The notes below the pieces were generated by a model. The model searched no databases. It was given only the letters and a program-made list of their open reading frames with translations, and was not told the DNA's origin. A DNA stretch of 64,000 bases from Geoglobus ahangari (GTDB taxonomy: Archaea > Halobacteriota > Archaeoglobi > Archaeoglobales > Archaeoglobaceae). Both the position numbers and the translations under genes were made by a program. Below, in pieces: positions 16,527-26,699 of this stretch (the first letter of the stretch is position 1; the number at the start of each line of letters is the position of its first letter). The DNA lies in NCBI RefSeq assembly GCF_001006045.1, contig NZ_CP011267.1:62001-126000 (forward strand), in the 5' to 3' direction.

Positions 16527-17582
16527 ATGGTCAGAAGCGTGCTGATTTCCTCAGTTGAGGAGTACTCGGGAAAGAGCTCGATAATAGTCGGGCTCGGAAG
16601 AATTCTCCAGAGCGAGGGGTACGAGGTGGGATACTTCAAGCCCTTTGGCGTCAGCGCAACCAAGGTGGGAGAGGAGCTTGTGGACGAGGACGCGTTCACA
16701 ACCGCGAGGAACCTCGGACTCGAGGATGATGTTGTGGGTGTGGTTCTCGACAGACCGTACATAGAGTTCATCCCGTACGCAGACCCCGTGGAGGTGAAGA
16801 GGAAGATAGTGGAGAAGTACGAGGAGCTCTCCAAGGGAAGAGACGTGCTCTTCGTGGAGGGCTCGACAGACTACAAGACCGGCAGAGCCATCGGCATAGG
16901 AGACCCGGTGGTCGCGGAGCTGCTGAACCTGAAGGTTCTGATGGTGGCCAGATACAGAAACGACTTCGTTGTTGACAAGCTCCTCAACTCAAAGGACGTT
17001 TTTGGAGAGAGGCTCGGAAAGGTGATAATAAACCAGCTCTCGGGTTACAAGACCACCTACGTGCAGGCCATCTCGTCCAAAGTTCTCGAGAGAGCGGGAC
17101 TTGATGTCATAGGAGTCCTGCCGAAGGATCCAGTCCTCGCAGGCGTTTTCGTTAGCGAGATAAGGAGCGCGCTGAATGGAGAATTCTTAGTTGAGCCTGA
17201 GAGAGACGACGTCATAGAGCACCTGATAATCGGGGCGATGTCTCCACAGTCCGCGCTCAAGTACTTCAGGGAGACGAGGAACGCGGCTCTGATAACCGGA
17301 GGGGATAGAAGCGACATTCTGAGGGTCGCGCTTGAGGTGCACAACATCAAGTGCCTCATACTCACAGGCAATCTGGAGCCTGAGAGAATCATACTCTCAA
17401 TGGCAGAGGAGAGGAAGGTGCCGGTGATTCTCGTGAGCGAGGACACGCTCACAACGATGACGCAGCTCGAGCAGGTGTTCGGGAGAGCGAGGCTGACGGG
17501 GGAGGTCAAGCTCAGGAGGATAGAGGAGCTCGTGAGGAGCAATCTGAAAATAGAGGAGGTGAAGAGGTACCTCGGGCTATAG
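16527..17582 (+). CDS. BioD-like/DRTGG-domain protein (Pta N-terminal type)
   Basis: 351 residues. The N-terminal half is a P-loop dethiobiotin-synthetase-like fold, with the P-loop region [18 protein letters not shown] and [12 protein letters not shown]. The C-terminal third matches the DRTGG domain ([17 protein letters not shown]). Together this is the regulatory N-terminal region of long phosphotransacetylases (COG0857), here without the catalytic Pta domain. The function is unproven; acetyl-CoA or nucleotide sensing is inference. ATG 16527 is chosen over GTG 16515 because the GGTGGGGA ribosome site lies between them. Confidence 0.8.
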   Translation: MVRSVLISSVEEYSGKSSIIVGLGRILQSEGYEVGYFKPFGVSATKVGEELVDEDAFTTARNLGLEDDVVGVVLDRPYIEFIPYADPVEVKRKIVEKYEELSKGRDVLFVEGSTDYKTGRAIGIGDPVVAELLNLKVLMVARYRNDFVVDKLLNSKDVFGERLGKVIINQLSGYKTTYVQAISSKVLERAGLDVIGVLPKDPVLAGVFVSEIRSALNGEFLVEPERDDVIEHLIIGAMSPQSALKYFRETRNAALITGGDRSDILRVALEVHNIKCLILTGNLEPERIILSMAEERKVPVILVSEDTLTTMTQLEQVFGRARLTGEVKLRRIEELVRSNLKIEEVKRYLGL

Positions 17583-18215
17583 CAGGCTCAGGACTATGGA
17601 CTCAACCTCTCCGAGCCTGTCCTTTATCGAGAGAATCTCCTCGTGGGTTAACCCTCCCTTTTTATCCAACCTCGCAGAAACGAACATGCCCTCGCTGATG
17701 ACGTCCCCAAATTGCCTTGGAGGCAAAAAGCTCACGACGGCATTCCCTCCAGCCTTGAACTCCTGAGAATTCGTAACGATCTCCATCTTGAATCCGCAGT
17801 CAAAGGAGCAGAGCCACAGGTTGTCGGCTATCTGCACGCTCGAAACTATCTCTCCAGAAAAGTACCTGATCGCCTCATACGCCTTCTCGATCTCCCCTCT
17901 CTTCAGCAATTCCGGCAAATGTGCGAGGTACTCGAGCCAGTACTTGGAGTTGAGCTGGTGGAAGTCCCTCTCGGCCTTCAAAACCACCTCGAGCACAGAC
18001 TTGGCCGTCTCGGATATCTTAACAACAGACTCGAGCTCGGCAAGCTCCTCGAACGGCATGTAGGAGTACTTGACTATCTGAACCTCGCTCTTCAGCCCTG
18101 AGATTGCCCTAATGAGCTCCTTCCTCCTCTGAACCTTCACGTTGTTCAGCGACTTTTCCAGCTCCTCCACGCCCTTCTCGGCCAGCCTTATCCTGAAATC
18201 ACTGGCTGTGTCCAC
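17577..18215 (-). CDS. Predicted RNA-binding protein with C-terminal EMAP-like domain
   Basis: 212 residues. The N-terminal 120 residues are helical and charged. The C-terminal 90 residues resemble the tRNA-binding EMAP/Arc1 OB fold ([22 protein letters not shown], compare MetRS LKPAK..GVESNGMILAA at 45528-47546). This matches the archaeal COG2517 type. It probably binds tRNA or structured RNA, but no partner is known from the context. GTG start behind GAGGTGG. Convergent with the DRTGG gene, overlapping by 6 nt. Confidence 0.75.
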   Translation of the reverse strand: MDTASDFRIRLAEKGVEELEKSLNNVKVQRRKELIRAISGLKSEVQIVKYSYMPFEELAELESVVKISETAKSVLEVVLKAERDFHQLNSKYWLEYLAHLPELLKRGEIEKAYEAIRYFSGEIVSSVQIADNLWLCSFDCGFKMEIVTNSQEFKAGGNAVVSFLPPRQFGDVISEGMFVSARLDKKGGLTHEEILSIKDRLGEVESIVLSLL

Positions 18216-18224
18216 AACACCACC

Positions 18225-18842
18225 TCACGGCTTTCTTCCTGAAATTATAACGACGAGCTTGCTCCAGAATGAGTAGGGGCCCATCTCAACATACCTTATG
18301 TCCTCGAGCCCGGCCTTCTCCATCCAGAGAACCATCTGCTGGGTCGACGGGAACAGCATTATGCTCTCGGCAAACTTCCTCACCAGCACGTTGTCCGGCT
18401 TTCTCGGTGCGAGAATTACCACCCTACCACCACTCTTCGTAACCCTTGCCATTTCCTGCACACCCTTCTGAGGATTCGGCCAGTACTCGATGCTTCCCGC
18501 GGAAATTGACGCGTCGAATGATGAGTCCTTGAAGGGCAGGTTCTCCGCGTCCCCCCTCAGAAACTCTGCGCTTTCGAACCTGTTCACCGCCTTCTCCATC
18601 TGCTCGGGGGTGAGATCAACGGCAACGACGTTCTCCTCTCCCACTCTCCTTACAATCTCCTCGGTCGTGAACCCGGTTCCACAGCCAACCTCGAGAACGA
18701 GGTCGCCCTTCGCGACCTTGGCCATGTCGACAACCGTTTTCCTCATCTCGTCGGAGTAGAAAAAGGGGTTTACAAAGTCGTATATCTTGGAAAAATACCT
18801 GTAAAAGTTTCGCGCCCTCTTCTTATTCTCCAGAATCCCCAT
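18225..18842 (-). CDS. Class I SAM-dependent methyltransferase (UbiE-like)
   Basis: 205 residues. Motif I LVLEVGCGTGFTTEEI near residue 52, motif II VVAVDLTPEQM, then PFKDSSFDASIS and GGRVVILAP. The closest overall look is the UbiE/COQ5 group that methylates quinones, and Archaeoglobales use menaquinone-type lipids, but the substrate cannot be read here. The ATG at 18842 follows GGAG with 5-6 nt spacing and overlaps the rps6e end; an in-frame GTG lies at 18848. Confidence 0.85.
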   Translation of the reverse strand: MGILENKKRARNFYRYFSKIYDFVNPFFYSDEMRKTVVDMAKVAKGDLVLEVGCGTGFTTEEIVRRVGEENVVAVDLTPEQMEKAVNRFESAEFLRGDAENLPFKDSSFDASISAGSIEYWPNPQKGVQEMARVTKSGGRVVILAPRKPDNVLVRKFAESIMLFPSTQQMVLWMEKAGLEDIRYVEMGPYSFWSKLVVIISGRKP

Positions 18843-18844
18843 GC

Positions 18845-19234
18845 TCACTCCTGCTGGCTCTTGAAGTACTCCCCCAGCGGCACCTTGCCGTGCTTCACGA
18901 CCTTCATGTTTATCTGGACTATGTCCCTCGTTATGACCCTGCCCCTGACCATCTTCTTCTTCCTGATTCCCTTCTCCTTCGGTCTGTATCCAACCCCTCC
19001 GGAGAGCAGAATCCTCTTCCTTACCGGACCGGGTATGTCCGGCCTTATCGGGAATCCGTCCTTGTCGCTCCCGCCCGTGATCTGAAGCTCGTAGTCCGGT
19101 GGGAGCTCAACTATCGTTCCATTTATCACATCCCCTACTTCCTTCCCGATCAGCTTGTTCGCGTTCGCTCCGCTCACCACCTTCTGGTACGCCCTTCCGG
19201 TTGACGGATCCGAAATCACAACCTTAAACTCCAT
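18845..19234 (-). CDS. rps6e: Ribosomal protein eS6
   Basis: 129 residues of archaeal S6e. Seen: [17 protein letters not shown], the [15 protein letters not shown] stretch and the basic [14 protein letters not shown]. The ATG at 19234 has GGTGATG upstream; the GTG at 19237 is in frame but less likely. It follows infB in the run rpl7ae-rps28e-rpl24e-ndk-infB-rps6e, an order shared by many Euryarchaeota. Confidence 0.97.
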   Translation of the reverse strand: MEFKVVISDPSTGRAYQKVVSGANANKLIGKEVGDVINGTIVELPPDYELQITGGSDKDGFPIRPDIPGPVRKRILLSGGVGYRPKEKGIRKKKMVRGRVITRDIVQINMKVVKHGKVPLGEYFKSQQE

Positions 19235-19245
19235 CACGCATCACC

Positions 19246-21012
19246 TCACTTACCCCAGAAAGGATTATCCTTCCTCTTTATGTCCAGAAACTCCCTAAAC
19301 GCAGACCTCGCGTTTTCGCTAAGCGTTTCCATAAGCTCCCTCTCAACAACCTTCGCGTGCCTCTCGGGCACGTCAACATAGAGGACCTCATCCCCCTCAA
19401 GCTGCCTGCCGATGGTCACGCCGTCTATTGCTATTGCTATCTCATCCCCCTCTCTCGCAACGGATATGTTCTCGCCCGACTTCTGCATGCTCCTTACCAC
19501 TCCAGCCGGAGTGCCGTCGGGCTTTATAAGCTTAACATCCTTCCTAAGCTCACCCGCCAGAACCTTGACGCCAACAACTGCGGGCTTGCTCCTCCTGAAG
19601 ATGTAGTTCTTGAGGAGCTGGATCTTGCCCGGCATGATAATCGACTCAATCTTCTGCCTCTCCCTGAGCCTCTTCTCCTCGTCCCTCCACTGGGTGAAGT
19701 TATCAATCAGGCTGTAGATTATCTGATCCGTGAAGATCCTCACCCCGTACTTTGCCGCCTCCTCCTCGACTCCGGGCAGGAGCTTCACGTTGAACCCTAT
19801 GATGACCCTGTTCAGCTCGTCTCTGTTGGCAGAGGCTTCAACAACATCCTTCTTGGTTATGTCCCCCACATCGGCCTTCTTTATCGGAATGCCCAGCTCC
19901 CTGAACTCGTTGATCAGGGCCTCAAGCGAGCCGAGCGTGTCGGTTTTGATCACAACACCCTCCTCGTCCGTCTCTATCGCAATCTCCTGATACTCCTGCT
20001 TTATCCTCTGCTCGAAGGCCTTTATGTCCTCGTCGCTCTCAACAACCTCAAACTCGCTGCCCGCAAGCACACCCTCTATGTCTGGAGCGACAACTTTGAT
20101 TCCTGCAGCGGCAGTAACGCTTTCGACGCTCTTGAACCTGCTCTCGAGCCGCATCTCCTTGGCCGGCCTCGGCCTCAGTATCCCCCTGACGTGAGTGACT
20201 ATCACTCCCTCGACTCCCCCAATCGCAATCCTGTCGCCAACCCTCAGCGTTCCGTCGTAGAGTATGGCGTCGAAGGTCAGACCGAGTCCCTTCTCCTCCT
20301 TGACCTCGAGAACAGTCCCCCTCGCCTTCCCCTCAACGTGCAGCCTGAGCGACTTCTCGAGGTACCTCTGTGCAAGTCCGACGAGGAGCATCAGAAGCTC
20401 GGGGATACCCTCCCCGGTGAGCGCTGAGATTGGCACAATGGCCACGTTCCTCGTGAAGTCCCTTATCCTGTCGAACCTGTCAGCAGAAAAACCACGCTGG
20501 TAAAGCTCGCCTATTAGCTCGTAGATCCTGTTGTCAAGCCTCTGCCTCACAACCTCATCCTGCATCGCGTAGCTCTTCATGAACGGCATTCCCTCGTTGC
20601 TCTGCCATCCGGGTATCTTGTCAATTTTGTTGGCAGCCACGATGAACGGCGTTTTGAAGGTCTTGAGGATCATCAGCGCCTCTTCCGTTTGAGGCTTGAA
20701 GCCCTCGTTTATGTCAACGATGAGGATCGCGAGGTCAGCTAAAGCCCCGCCCCTCCTCCTGAGGTTCGTGAACGCCTTGTGCCCGGGGGTGTCAATAAAA
20801 AGAAGGCCGGGAATTACGACGTTTACGTTCCAGATGTCTTTGCAGATCTCCTTTATCGCAGAAAGCGGGATTTCTGTTGCGCCAATGTGCTGGGTTATGC
20901 CTCCAGCCTCTCTCGCGGTTACGTTGCTTCTCCTGATCCTGTCCAGTAGGGTCGTTTTGCCGTGATCAACGTGTCCGAGCACTGCCACTATCGGGGTTCT
21001 GAGGACCTTCAT
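19246..21012 (-). CDS. infB: Translation initiation factor aIF5B (IF2 family)
   Basis: 588-residue GTPase that promotes subunit joining and initiator tRNA placement. G1 [15 protein letters not shown] near residue 12, G3 [10 protein letters not shown] near residue 73, G4 [11 protein letters not shown] near residue 129, then domain II ([14 protein letters not shown]), domain III and the C-terminal domain IV. There is no intein and no bacterial-type N-terminal extension. The start overlaps the ndk stop by 4 nt. Confidence 0.97.
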   Translation of the reverse strand: MKVLRTPIVAVLGHVDHGKTTLLDRIRRSNVTAREAGGITQHIGATEIPLSAIKEICKDIWNVNVVIPGLLFIDTPGHKAFTNLRRRGGALADLAILIVDINEGFKPQTEEALMILKTFKTPFIVAANKIDKIPGWQSNEGMPFMKSYAMQDEVVRQRLDNRIYELIGELYQRGFSADRFDRIRDFTRNVAIVPISALTGEGIPELLMLLVGLAQRYLEKSLRLHVEGKARGTVLEVKEEKGLGLTFDAILYDGTLRVGDRIAIGGVEGVIVTHVRGILRPRPAKEMRLESRFKSVESVTAAAGIKVVAPDIEGVLAGSEFEVVESDEDIKAFEQRIKQEYQEIAIETDEEGVVIKTDTLGSLEALINEFRELGIPIKKADVGDITKKDVVEASANRDELNRVIIGFNVKLLPGVEEEAAKYGVRIFTDQIIYSLIDNFTQWRDEEKRLRERQKIESIIMPGKIQLLKNYIFRRSKPAVVGVKVLAGELRKDVKLIKPDGTPAGVVRSMQKSGENISVAREGDEIAIAIDGVTIGRQLEGDEVLYVDVPERHAKVVERELMETLSENARSAFREFLDIKRKDNPFWGK

Positions 21013-21467
21013 CTCTCGTAAACCCAGTCCTCGTCAACCTTGGCATAATCCACTATCTCGTCATCGCTGAAGAATATCGAGATCTCCCTCTTGGCAGACT
21101 CGGGGGAGTCTGAGGCGTGCACCACGTTTCTCCCGATATCCATCGCCAGATCTCCCCTGATTGTTCCCGGCTCGGCCTCAACAGGATTGGTCTTGCCGAC
21201 CAGATTCCTGACGACGCTTATGGCCGACTTGCCCTCAACGACCATCGCCACGACCGGGCCGGAAGTTATGTAGCTGACGAGGGCGTTGAAGAACGGCTTT
21301 TCCCTGTGCTCCGCGTAATGGGTCTCTGCCATCTCCTTGGGGATTCTGAGCATCTTCATCGCAACGATCTTGAGGCCCTTTCTCTCCAGCCTCGACACTA
21401 CCTCGCCTATGAGCCCCCTCTGCACTCCATCGGGCTTTACCATCACGAAAGTCCTCTCAACCTCCAT
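21009..21467 (-). CDS. ndk: Nucleoside diphosphate kinase
   Basis: 152 residues. Transfers the terminal phosphate among NTPs and NDPs through phospho-His117 (NVVHASDS). Seen: [15 protein letters not shown] at the start, the RNLVGKTNP loop and [10 protein letters not shown]. Full length for the family. It lies between rpl24e and infB, with a start one base after the rpl24e stop region. Confidence 0.97.
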   Translation of the reverse strand: MEVERTFVMVKPDGVQRGLIGEVVSRLERKGLKIVAMKMLRIPKEMAETHYAEHREKPFFNALVSYITSGPVVAMVVEGKSAISVVRNLVGKTNPVEAEPGTIRGDLAMDIGRNVVHASDSPESAKREISIFFSDDEIVDYAKVDEDWVYER

Positions 21468-21468
21468 T

Positions 21469-21657
21469 TCACTGCCCCCTCACGTAGTACTTTGTCCACT
21501 TGAGCTTCCTCGGGTTCCTCTTCAGAACAACCATGTTCTTCTCGCACTTCCTCGAGCAGAAGTGGAGGATCTTGCCGTCCCTCCTCACGTAGATCTTACC
21601 CGTCCCCGGCTCGATCTCCTCACCGCAGAACGAGCATATCCTCTTCTCCACTGCCAC
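21469..21657 (-). CDS. rpl24e: Ribosomal protein eL24
   Basis: 62-residue zinc-ribbon L24e. Zinc ligands are visible as CSFCGEEI near residue 8 and CSRKCEKN near residue 33, followed by the basic [15 protein letters not shown] tail. Coupled between rps28e and ndk. Confidence 0.97.
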   Translation of the reverse strand: MAVEKRICSFCGEEIEPGTGKIYVRRDGKILHFCSRKCEKNMVVLKRNPRKLKWTKYYVRGQ

Positions 21658-21661
21658 AAGA

Positions 21662-21877
21662 TCACCTCACTGCAAGCTTCTTGGCCTCTCTCGCAGTCTC
21701 CTTGATCATCAGCACGTCCCCAACCCTCACGGGGCCGAAGACGTTTCTGGTGATTATCCTGCCCTTGTTCTCTCCGCCGAGTATCCTGACCTTCACCTGC
21801 GTCGCCTCACCGTGCATTCCCGTCCTTCCAACAATCTCAACAACCTCGGCTGGTTGAATGTCCTCATCTTCAGCCAT
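21662..21877 (-). CDS. rps28e: Ribosomal protein eS28
   Basis: 71-residue S28e, an OB-fold protein near the mRNA exit. Seen: [24 protein letters not shown] interrupted by family-typical glycine turns, then [18 protein letters not shown] and the tail ETAREAKKL. Second gene of the rpl7ae run. Confidence 0.97.
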   Translation of the reverse strand: MAEDEDIQPAEVVEIVGRTGMHGEATQVKVRILGGENKGRIITRNVFGPVRVGDVLMIKETAREAKKLAVR

Positions 21878-21904
21878 AAACCATCACCCCAAAATGGATT
21901 AAAA

Positions 21905-22273
21905 TTACTTTTTGAGGCCGCTTACCTTGGACACGACATCCTCAAGCTCCTTCTTCGCTTCACCCTCACTGAGAATCGCTGCGGCAGCACAGGCAACCTG
22001 TATCCCGGCAGCCTTTCCGAGCTCTTCCTTGCTCTTCACGTATATGTACGGAATGTTCTTCTCCTCACAGAGAAGCGGCAGATGCGCCACTACCTCTGGA
22101 GGGTCTACGTCCATGGCTATGTACACGAGCTTTGCCAGACCCCTCTCCACGGACTTCGTCGTCTCATTGGTGCCTTTCTTCACCTTCCCGGTCTCCCTCG
22201 CCTTCTGCAGCAGCACGAGAGCTTCGTTCTGCAACTCCTCAGGAACGTCAAACCTGACATACACCATCTTCAT
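21905..22273 (-). CDS. rpl7ae: Ribosomal protein eL8 / L7Ae
   Basis: 122 residues. L7Ae binds K-turns in 23S rRNA and is also the core protein of C/D and H/ACA guide RNPs and of archaeal RNase P. Seen: the RNA-contact region [17 protein letters not shown] and [21 protein letters not shown], then the ASAA-type loop [11 protein letters not shown]. It would bind the K-loop of the candidate RNA at 3480-3538. First gene of its run, with TATA at 22331-22340. Confidence 0.97.
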   Translation of the reverse strand: MKMVYVRFDVPEELQNEALVLLQKARETGKVKKGTNETTKSVERGLAKLVYIAMDVDPPEVVAHLPLLCEEKNIPYIYVKSKEELGKAAGIQVACAAAAILSEGEAKKELEDVVSKVSGLKK

Positions 22274-22330
22274 CCACCTCCTTCACATGCGTTCATCATT
22301 CATCGGCTTCTCAGCCCATTCTGTCGCGTG

Positions 22331-22340
22331 GTTTTAAATC
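22331..22340 (-). promoter_or_regulatory. TATA box of the rpl7ae operon
   Basis: GATTTAAAAC on the minus strand. The predicted start near 22310 leaves about 37 nt of leader with GGAGGTGG just before the ATG. Confidence 0.6.
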
Positions 22341-22410
22341 TTTCTGCACTTCAGTCTGTGGGTTTATAAAAACTTTGGAGAGATTCGGGCTGAGGGGAGA
22401 AGGGCATGAA

Positions 22411-22440
22411 AAAAGATTACAGAACTGCACCTACTGAAGG
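22411..22440 (-). terminator. T-rich terminator after ilvC
   Basis: Immediately after the ilvC stop the minus strand reads GTAATCTTTTTTCATG, a T-run typical of archaeal intrinsic termination. It precedes the rpl7ae promoter. Confidence 0.45.
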
Positions 22441-22443
22441 CAC

Positions 22444-23451
<1,008 letters not shown>

Positions 23452-23476
23452 TTAGAGTGGCATGCGGAAATTTAAA

Positions 23477-23944
23477 TCATTTTTCCCTTTTCACCTTCTC
23501 AACCACTCTGACATCCGAAATTCTCGTAACTGGATACTGTCCACCCTCATCCTTCTCAAGGGACTTGACCATGTCCCAGACCGTCAGCAAGGCGGTCGTT
23601 ACTCCCACGAGGGCCTCCATCTCCACCCCCGTCTTGCCGACGTACTTCACCTCGCACGCAGCCCTGACCCCGTTCTCAAGGAGCTCGAAGTCCACCGACA
23701 CGCTTGAGATCTGGAGCGGGTGGCACATCGGAATTAGCTCGGACGTCTTCTTCGCCGCCAGAATGCCTGCAACGGTTGCGGTGTTCAGGACGTTTCCCTT
23801 GGCCACCCTGTTCTCCCTGATGGCATCAACAGTGCTCTCCTTCAGGTAAATCACTCCCTCCGCCCTCGCGATCCTCACCACGTCATCCTTTCCGGAGACG
23901 TCAACCACTCTGGCCCTGCCGCTGTCATCGATGTGAGTGAACAT
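23477..23944 (-). CDS. moaC: Cyclic pyranopterin monophosphate synthase MoaC
   Basis: 155 residues. MoaC closes the pterin ring in molybdopterin synthesis, acting after MoaA. Signatures: [10 protein letters not shown] near residue 75, [16 protein letters not shown] near residue 100 and the catalytic Lys/Asp region [12 protein letters not shown]. Starts [20 protein letters not shown]. It stands alone between the ilvC promoter and the divergent sugar nucleotidyltransferase. Confidence 0.96.
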   Translation of the reverse strand: MFTHIDDSGRARVVDVSGKDDVVRIARAEGVIYLKESTVDAIRENRVAKGNVLNTATVAGILAAKKTSELIPMCHPLQISSVSVDFELLENGVRAACEVKYVGKTGVEMEALVGVTTALLTVWDMVKSLEKDEGGQYPVTRISDVRVVEKVKREK

Positions 23945-23986
23945 GGCAGGCAGTATTCACGAAAGTAGTTAATGCTTCCGATATGT

Positions 23987-23995
23987 TTTTTATAT
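23987..23995 (+). promoter_or_regulatory. TATA box of the sugar nucleotidyltransferase
   Basis: TTTTATATA centred about 24 nt before the ATG at 24016, consistent with a leaderless or nearly leaderless transcript. Confidence 0.6.
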
Positions 23996-24015
23996 ACAGC
24001 ACAGACTCGGAGTCA

Positions 24016-25014
24016 ATGAAAGCAGTGATAATGGCAGGTGGCTATGCAACGAGACTCTGGCCAATCACGAAGACGAAGGCGAAACCCCTTCTGCCGCTTG
24101 GGAAGAAGAGAATCATAGACTACATCTACGAGAAGGTTAAGCCATTTGGGTTCGACATCATCGTTTCCACAAACCTCAGGTTCAAGGAGGACTTCGAGAG
24201 GTGGGCGGAGGACAAGGATGTCGAGCTTGTGATCGAAAACACGACAAAGGAGGAGGAGAAGCTCGGAGCCGTCAGAGCACTGTATGAAGTCACTAAGGAG
24301 ATAGAGGATGACATCCTTGTTCTCGCTGGTGACAACATATTCTCGTTCGGGCTTGAGGAGTTTGTGGAGAGATACAGGAGCCTGAAAAAGCCGCTGATCG
24401 CTTTGTATGACGTTGGGGATGTTGAGCTTGCCAGAAGGTACGGTGTCGCGATCCTCGATGGGGAAAGAATAGTGTCCTTCGAGGAGAAGCCAGAAAAGCC
24501 GAAGAGCACGCTTGCGGGAATAGGCATCTACGCCCTCGACAGGAGAACCAAGGACATGCTCGGGGAGTACGTGAGGGGTGAGAGGAAGGACAACCTCGGA
24601 GACTTCATATCGTGGCTCATAAGCAGGGAGGAGGTTTACGGGTTCGTCTTCGAGAACGGAAACTGGTATGACGTGGGCAATCCCGACAGCTACCTCGAGG
24701 CGTTCAAGATGTACCTCACAAACCACGTTAGCGAGGATGTTGAGATAGACAAAACGTCCAAGATCATCCCTCCTGTTGTCATAGAGGAGGGTGTGGTCAT
24801 CAGGAAGAGGAGCATCATAGGGCCCTACGCCTACATAGGCAGGGGATGCGAGATAGAGACGAGTGACGTGAGCGACTCGGTTATATTTGACGACGTCGTT
24901 TTGAGGAAGGCAAAGGTTTGGAGGAGCATAATCGACGAGAAGTGCGAGATCAGGAATTTAGAGCTCAGCAGCTCGATTATTGGTGGGCACGCGAAGATTC
25001 AGAGGGGAGAATGA
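24016..25014 (+). CDS. Sugar-1-phosphate nucleotidyltransferase with left-handed beta-helix tail
   Basis: 332 residues. Signature MKAVIMAGGYATRLWP...KAKPLLPLGKK, metal site VLAGDN near residue 109 and VGNPDSYLEAF. The C-terminal 90 residues are hexapeptide-like repeats (VVIEEGVVIRKRSIIGPYAY). It makes an NDP-sugar, probably for glycans of the S-layer or lipids; the nucleotide and sugar are not readable. The in-frame ATG at 23983 is rejected because it lies inside the TATA box. Its stop overlaps the next ATG (ATGA). Confidence 0.9.
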   Translation: MKAVIMAGGYATRLWPITKTKAKPLLPLGKKRIIDYIYEKVKPFGFDIIVSTNLRFKEDFERWAEDKDVELVIENTTKEEEKLGAVRALYEVTKEIEDDILVLAGDNIFSFGLEEFVERYRSLKKPLIALYDVGDVELARRYGVAILDGERIVSFEEKPEKPKSTLAGIGIYALDRRTKDMLGEYVRGERKDNLGDFISWLISREEVYGFVFENGNWYDVGNPDSYLEAFKMYLTNHVSEDVEIDKTSKIIPPVVIEEGVVIRKRSIIGPYAYIGRGCEIETSDVSDSVIFDDVVLRKAKVWRSIIDEKCEIRNLELSSSIIGGHAKIQRGE

Positions 25015-26603
25015 TAGCGATACTCGATGGATACGTTGACGAGCCATCCTGCCTCGGAGTGCCGCCGTACATTTCCCCCTACCCGAGGTACATAGCCGGA
25101 ATGCTGGAGGATCTGAGGATCCCGTGGTTCTACGTGACCGCTGACGAGTACAGGAAGAACCCTGCAATTCTCGAGAAGGCTAAGAAGATAATAGTCATCG
25201 CCGGAATCGCAGTTCCGGGGAAGTATTTGGGCGGAAGGCCGCTTGGGCTGGCAGAACTGCCCGGAATAGCTCCTGATAAAGAGAAGATACTCGTTGGCCC
25301 AATAACCCTCGAGCTCGAGAAAGAGCTGGACGGTTACGAGGTTCTGAGGTTCCCATTCGAGCACGAGCTTTACGAGGTTCTTGGCGGAAGGGGTGAGGAT
25401 AGATCGCGAAACTTCGTGAACAGGTTCGCGGTTCTGGGAGCCAAGGTCGTCAGGCAGCACCCCGACTTCCCACACGTCATCTGCGAGATCGAGACCTACA
25501 AGGGGTGCTACTGGGGAAGGTGCAGCTTCTGCATAGAAAGGATTCACATGGTTTCGATGAGAGATCCGAAAGCGGTGATAGCGGAGATAAAGGCCCTCTA
25601 CGATCAGGGTGTGAGGCACTTCAGGCTCGGCAATCAGACCGACTTCTTCACCTACATGGCCGACTTCGACAGGGAGTTTCCGAGGCCAAATCCGGAGTTC
25701 ATGAGGAACTTCCACAGGGCAATCTGGAGGGAGTGCCCGAAAATAAAGACCCTTCACCTCGACAACGTGAACCCAAAGACGATTGCTGAATATCCCGAGG
25801 AGAGCAGGGAGATTATAAAGACGATTGTGACCTACCAGACTCCCGGAAACGTTGCCGCCATGGGCATTGAGAGCGCTGACGAGAGGGTTATAAGGGAGAA
25901 CAGCCTCCTTGCAACGCCTGAAGAGGTCATGTTCACGATAAAGGAGATAAACAGGTATGGGAGGTACGCGGGACACAACGGGCTGCCCTACTTCCTCCCC
26001 GGAGTGAACTTCGTTTTCGGGCTGAAGGGTGAGACGAAGAGGACGTTCGAGGAGAACTACAGCTTCCTGATGGAGCTACTGGACAGGGGGCTGATGGTGA
26101 GGAGGGTCAACCTGAGACAGGTGAAGGTATTCCCCTTCACGCCCATGGCGAGGGTCGGGGACAGGAACGTCAGGAGGCACAAGAGGTACTTCAGGCTGTT
26201 CAAGGAGAAGATCAGAAGGGACTTCGACAGGAGGATGCTCGAGAGGATAGTCCCGAGAGGGCGGCTTCTGAGAGACCTCAGAGTCGAGACCAGAGAGGGA
26301 AGGGTCAGCTTCTCGAGGCAGCTCGCCACATACCCTCTCCTCGTCGGGGTGTACGGGGAGTTCGAGAGGAACGAGATCGTGGAGGCGAGGGTTGTGGATT
26401 ACGGAAGGCGGAGCATCACGGCCGTTCCGAGGGTAAGCATAAATGAGGTGAAGATGTACCAGCTGCTGGCGATTCCCGGGATTGGGAAGGCAACGGCATC
26501 TGAGATACTTGCAAAAAGGCCGTTCAAAAGCCTGAAGGAGCTCGAAGAGGTGGTGGGTGCTGAAAAGGCGAGGATTCTCTCAATGTACCTCGAGATCGGG
26601 TGA
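25011..26603 (+). CDS. Radical SAM protein with helix-hairpin-helix tail (COG1031-like)
   Basis: 530 residues. An N-terminal about 170-residue region resembles a cobalamin-binding or Rossmann-like domain of B12-type radical SAM proteins but shows no DxHxxG. The cluster motif is GCYWGRCSFC, i.e. Cys-x4-Cys-x2-Cys rather than Cys-x3-Cys-x2-Cys. A TIM-barrel region follows (IESADERVIRENSL). The C-terminal 70 residues carry a helix-hairpin-helix, LLAIPGIGKATASEILAKRPF, of DNA/RNA-binding type. It matches the uncharacterised archaeal COG1031 group. Start ATG 25011 behind AGGGGAGA. Substrate unknown; nucleic acid modification is inference. Confidence 0.8.
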   Translation: MIAILDGYVDEPSCLGVPPYISPYPRYIAGMLEDLRIPWFYVTADEYRKNPAILEKAKKIIVIAGIAVPGKYLGGRPLGLAELPGIAPDKEKILVGPITLELEKELDGYEVLRFPFEHELYEVLGGRGEDRSRNFVNRFAVLGAKVVRQHPDFPHVICEIETYKGCYWGRCSFCIERIHMVSMRDPKAVIAEIKALYDQGVRHFRLGNQTDFFTYMADFDREFPRPNPEFMRNFHRAIWRECPKIKTLHLDNVNPKTIAEYPEESREIIKTIVTYQTPGNVAAMGIESADERVIRENSLLATPEEVMFTIKEINRYGRYAGHNGLPYFLPGVNFVFGLKGETKRTFEENYSFLMELLDRGLMVRRVNLRQVKVFPFTPMARVGDRNVRRHKRYFRLFKEKIRRDFDRRMLERIVPRGRLLRDLRVETREGRVSFSRQLATYPLLVGVYGEFERNEIVEARVVDYGRRSITAVPRVSINEVKMYQLLAIPGIGKATASEILAKRPFKSLKELEEVVGAEKARILSMYLEIG

Positions 26604-26643
26604 TGACCAGAAGCCGCAAAAAGCTTATCTGTCGAAACGCGAT

Positions 26644-26675
26644 TTTAAATATATCTCTTTCGAAAAGTTTATATA
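26644..26675 (+). promoter_or_regulatory. Tandem TATA boxes of gar1-tfb
   Basis: Two AT boxes, TTTAAATA (26644-26651) and TTTATATA (26668-26675). The second is centred about 28 nt before the GTG at 26700, consistent with a leaderless gar1 message. The first would give a start about 24 nt further upstream. Confidence 0.5.
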
Positions 26676-26699
26676 GTCTGTCATACCAACCAGTATCTT

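Noticed and set aside
19357-20427. 356-codon plus-strand frame inside infB
   Set aside because: Shadow of the aIF5B gene; Leu/Pro/His-rich translation without family features.
26599-26660. GTGATGA at the end of the radical SAM gene as box C of a C/D RNA
   Set aside because: No CTGA box D within about 60 nt, and the motif is the stop-codon region of a coding sequence.
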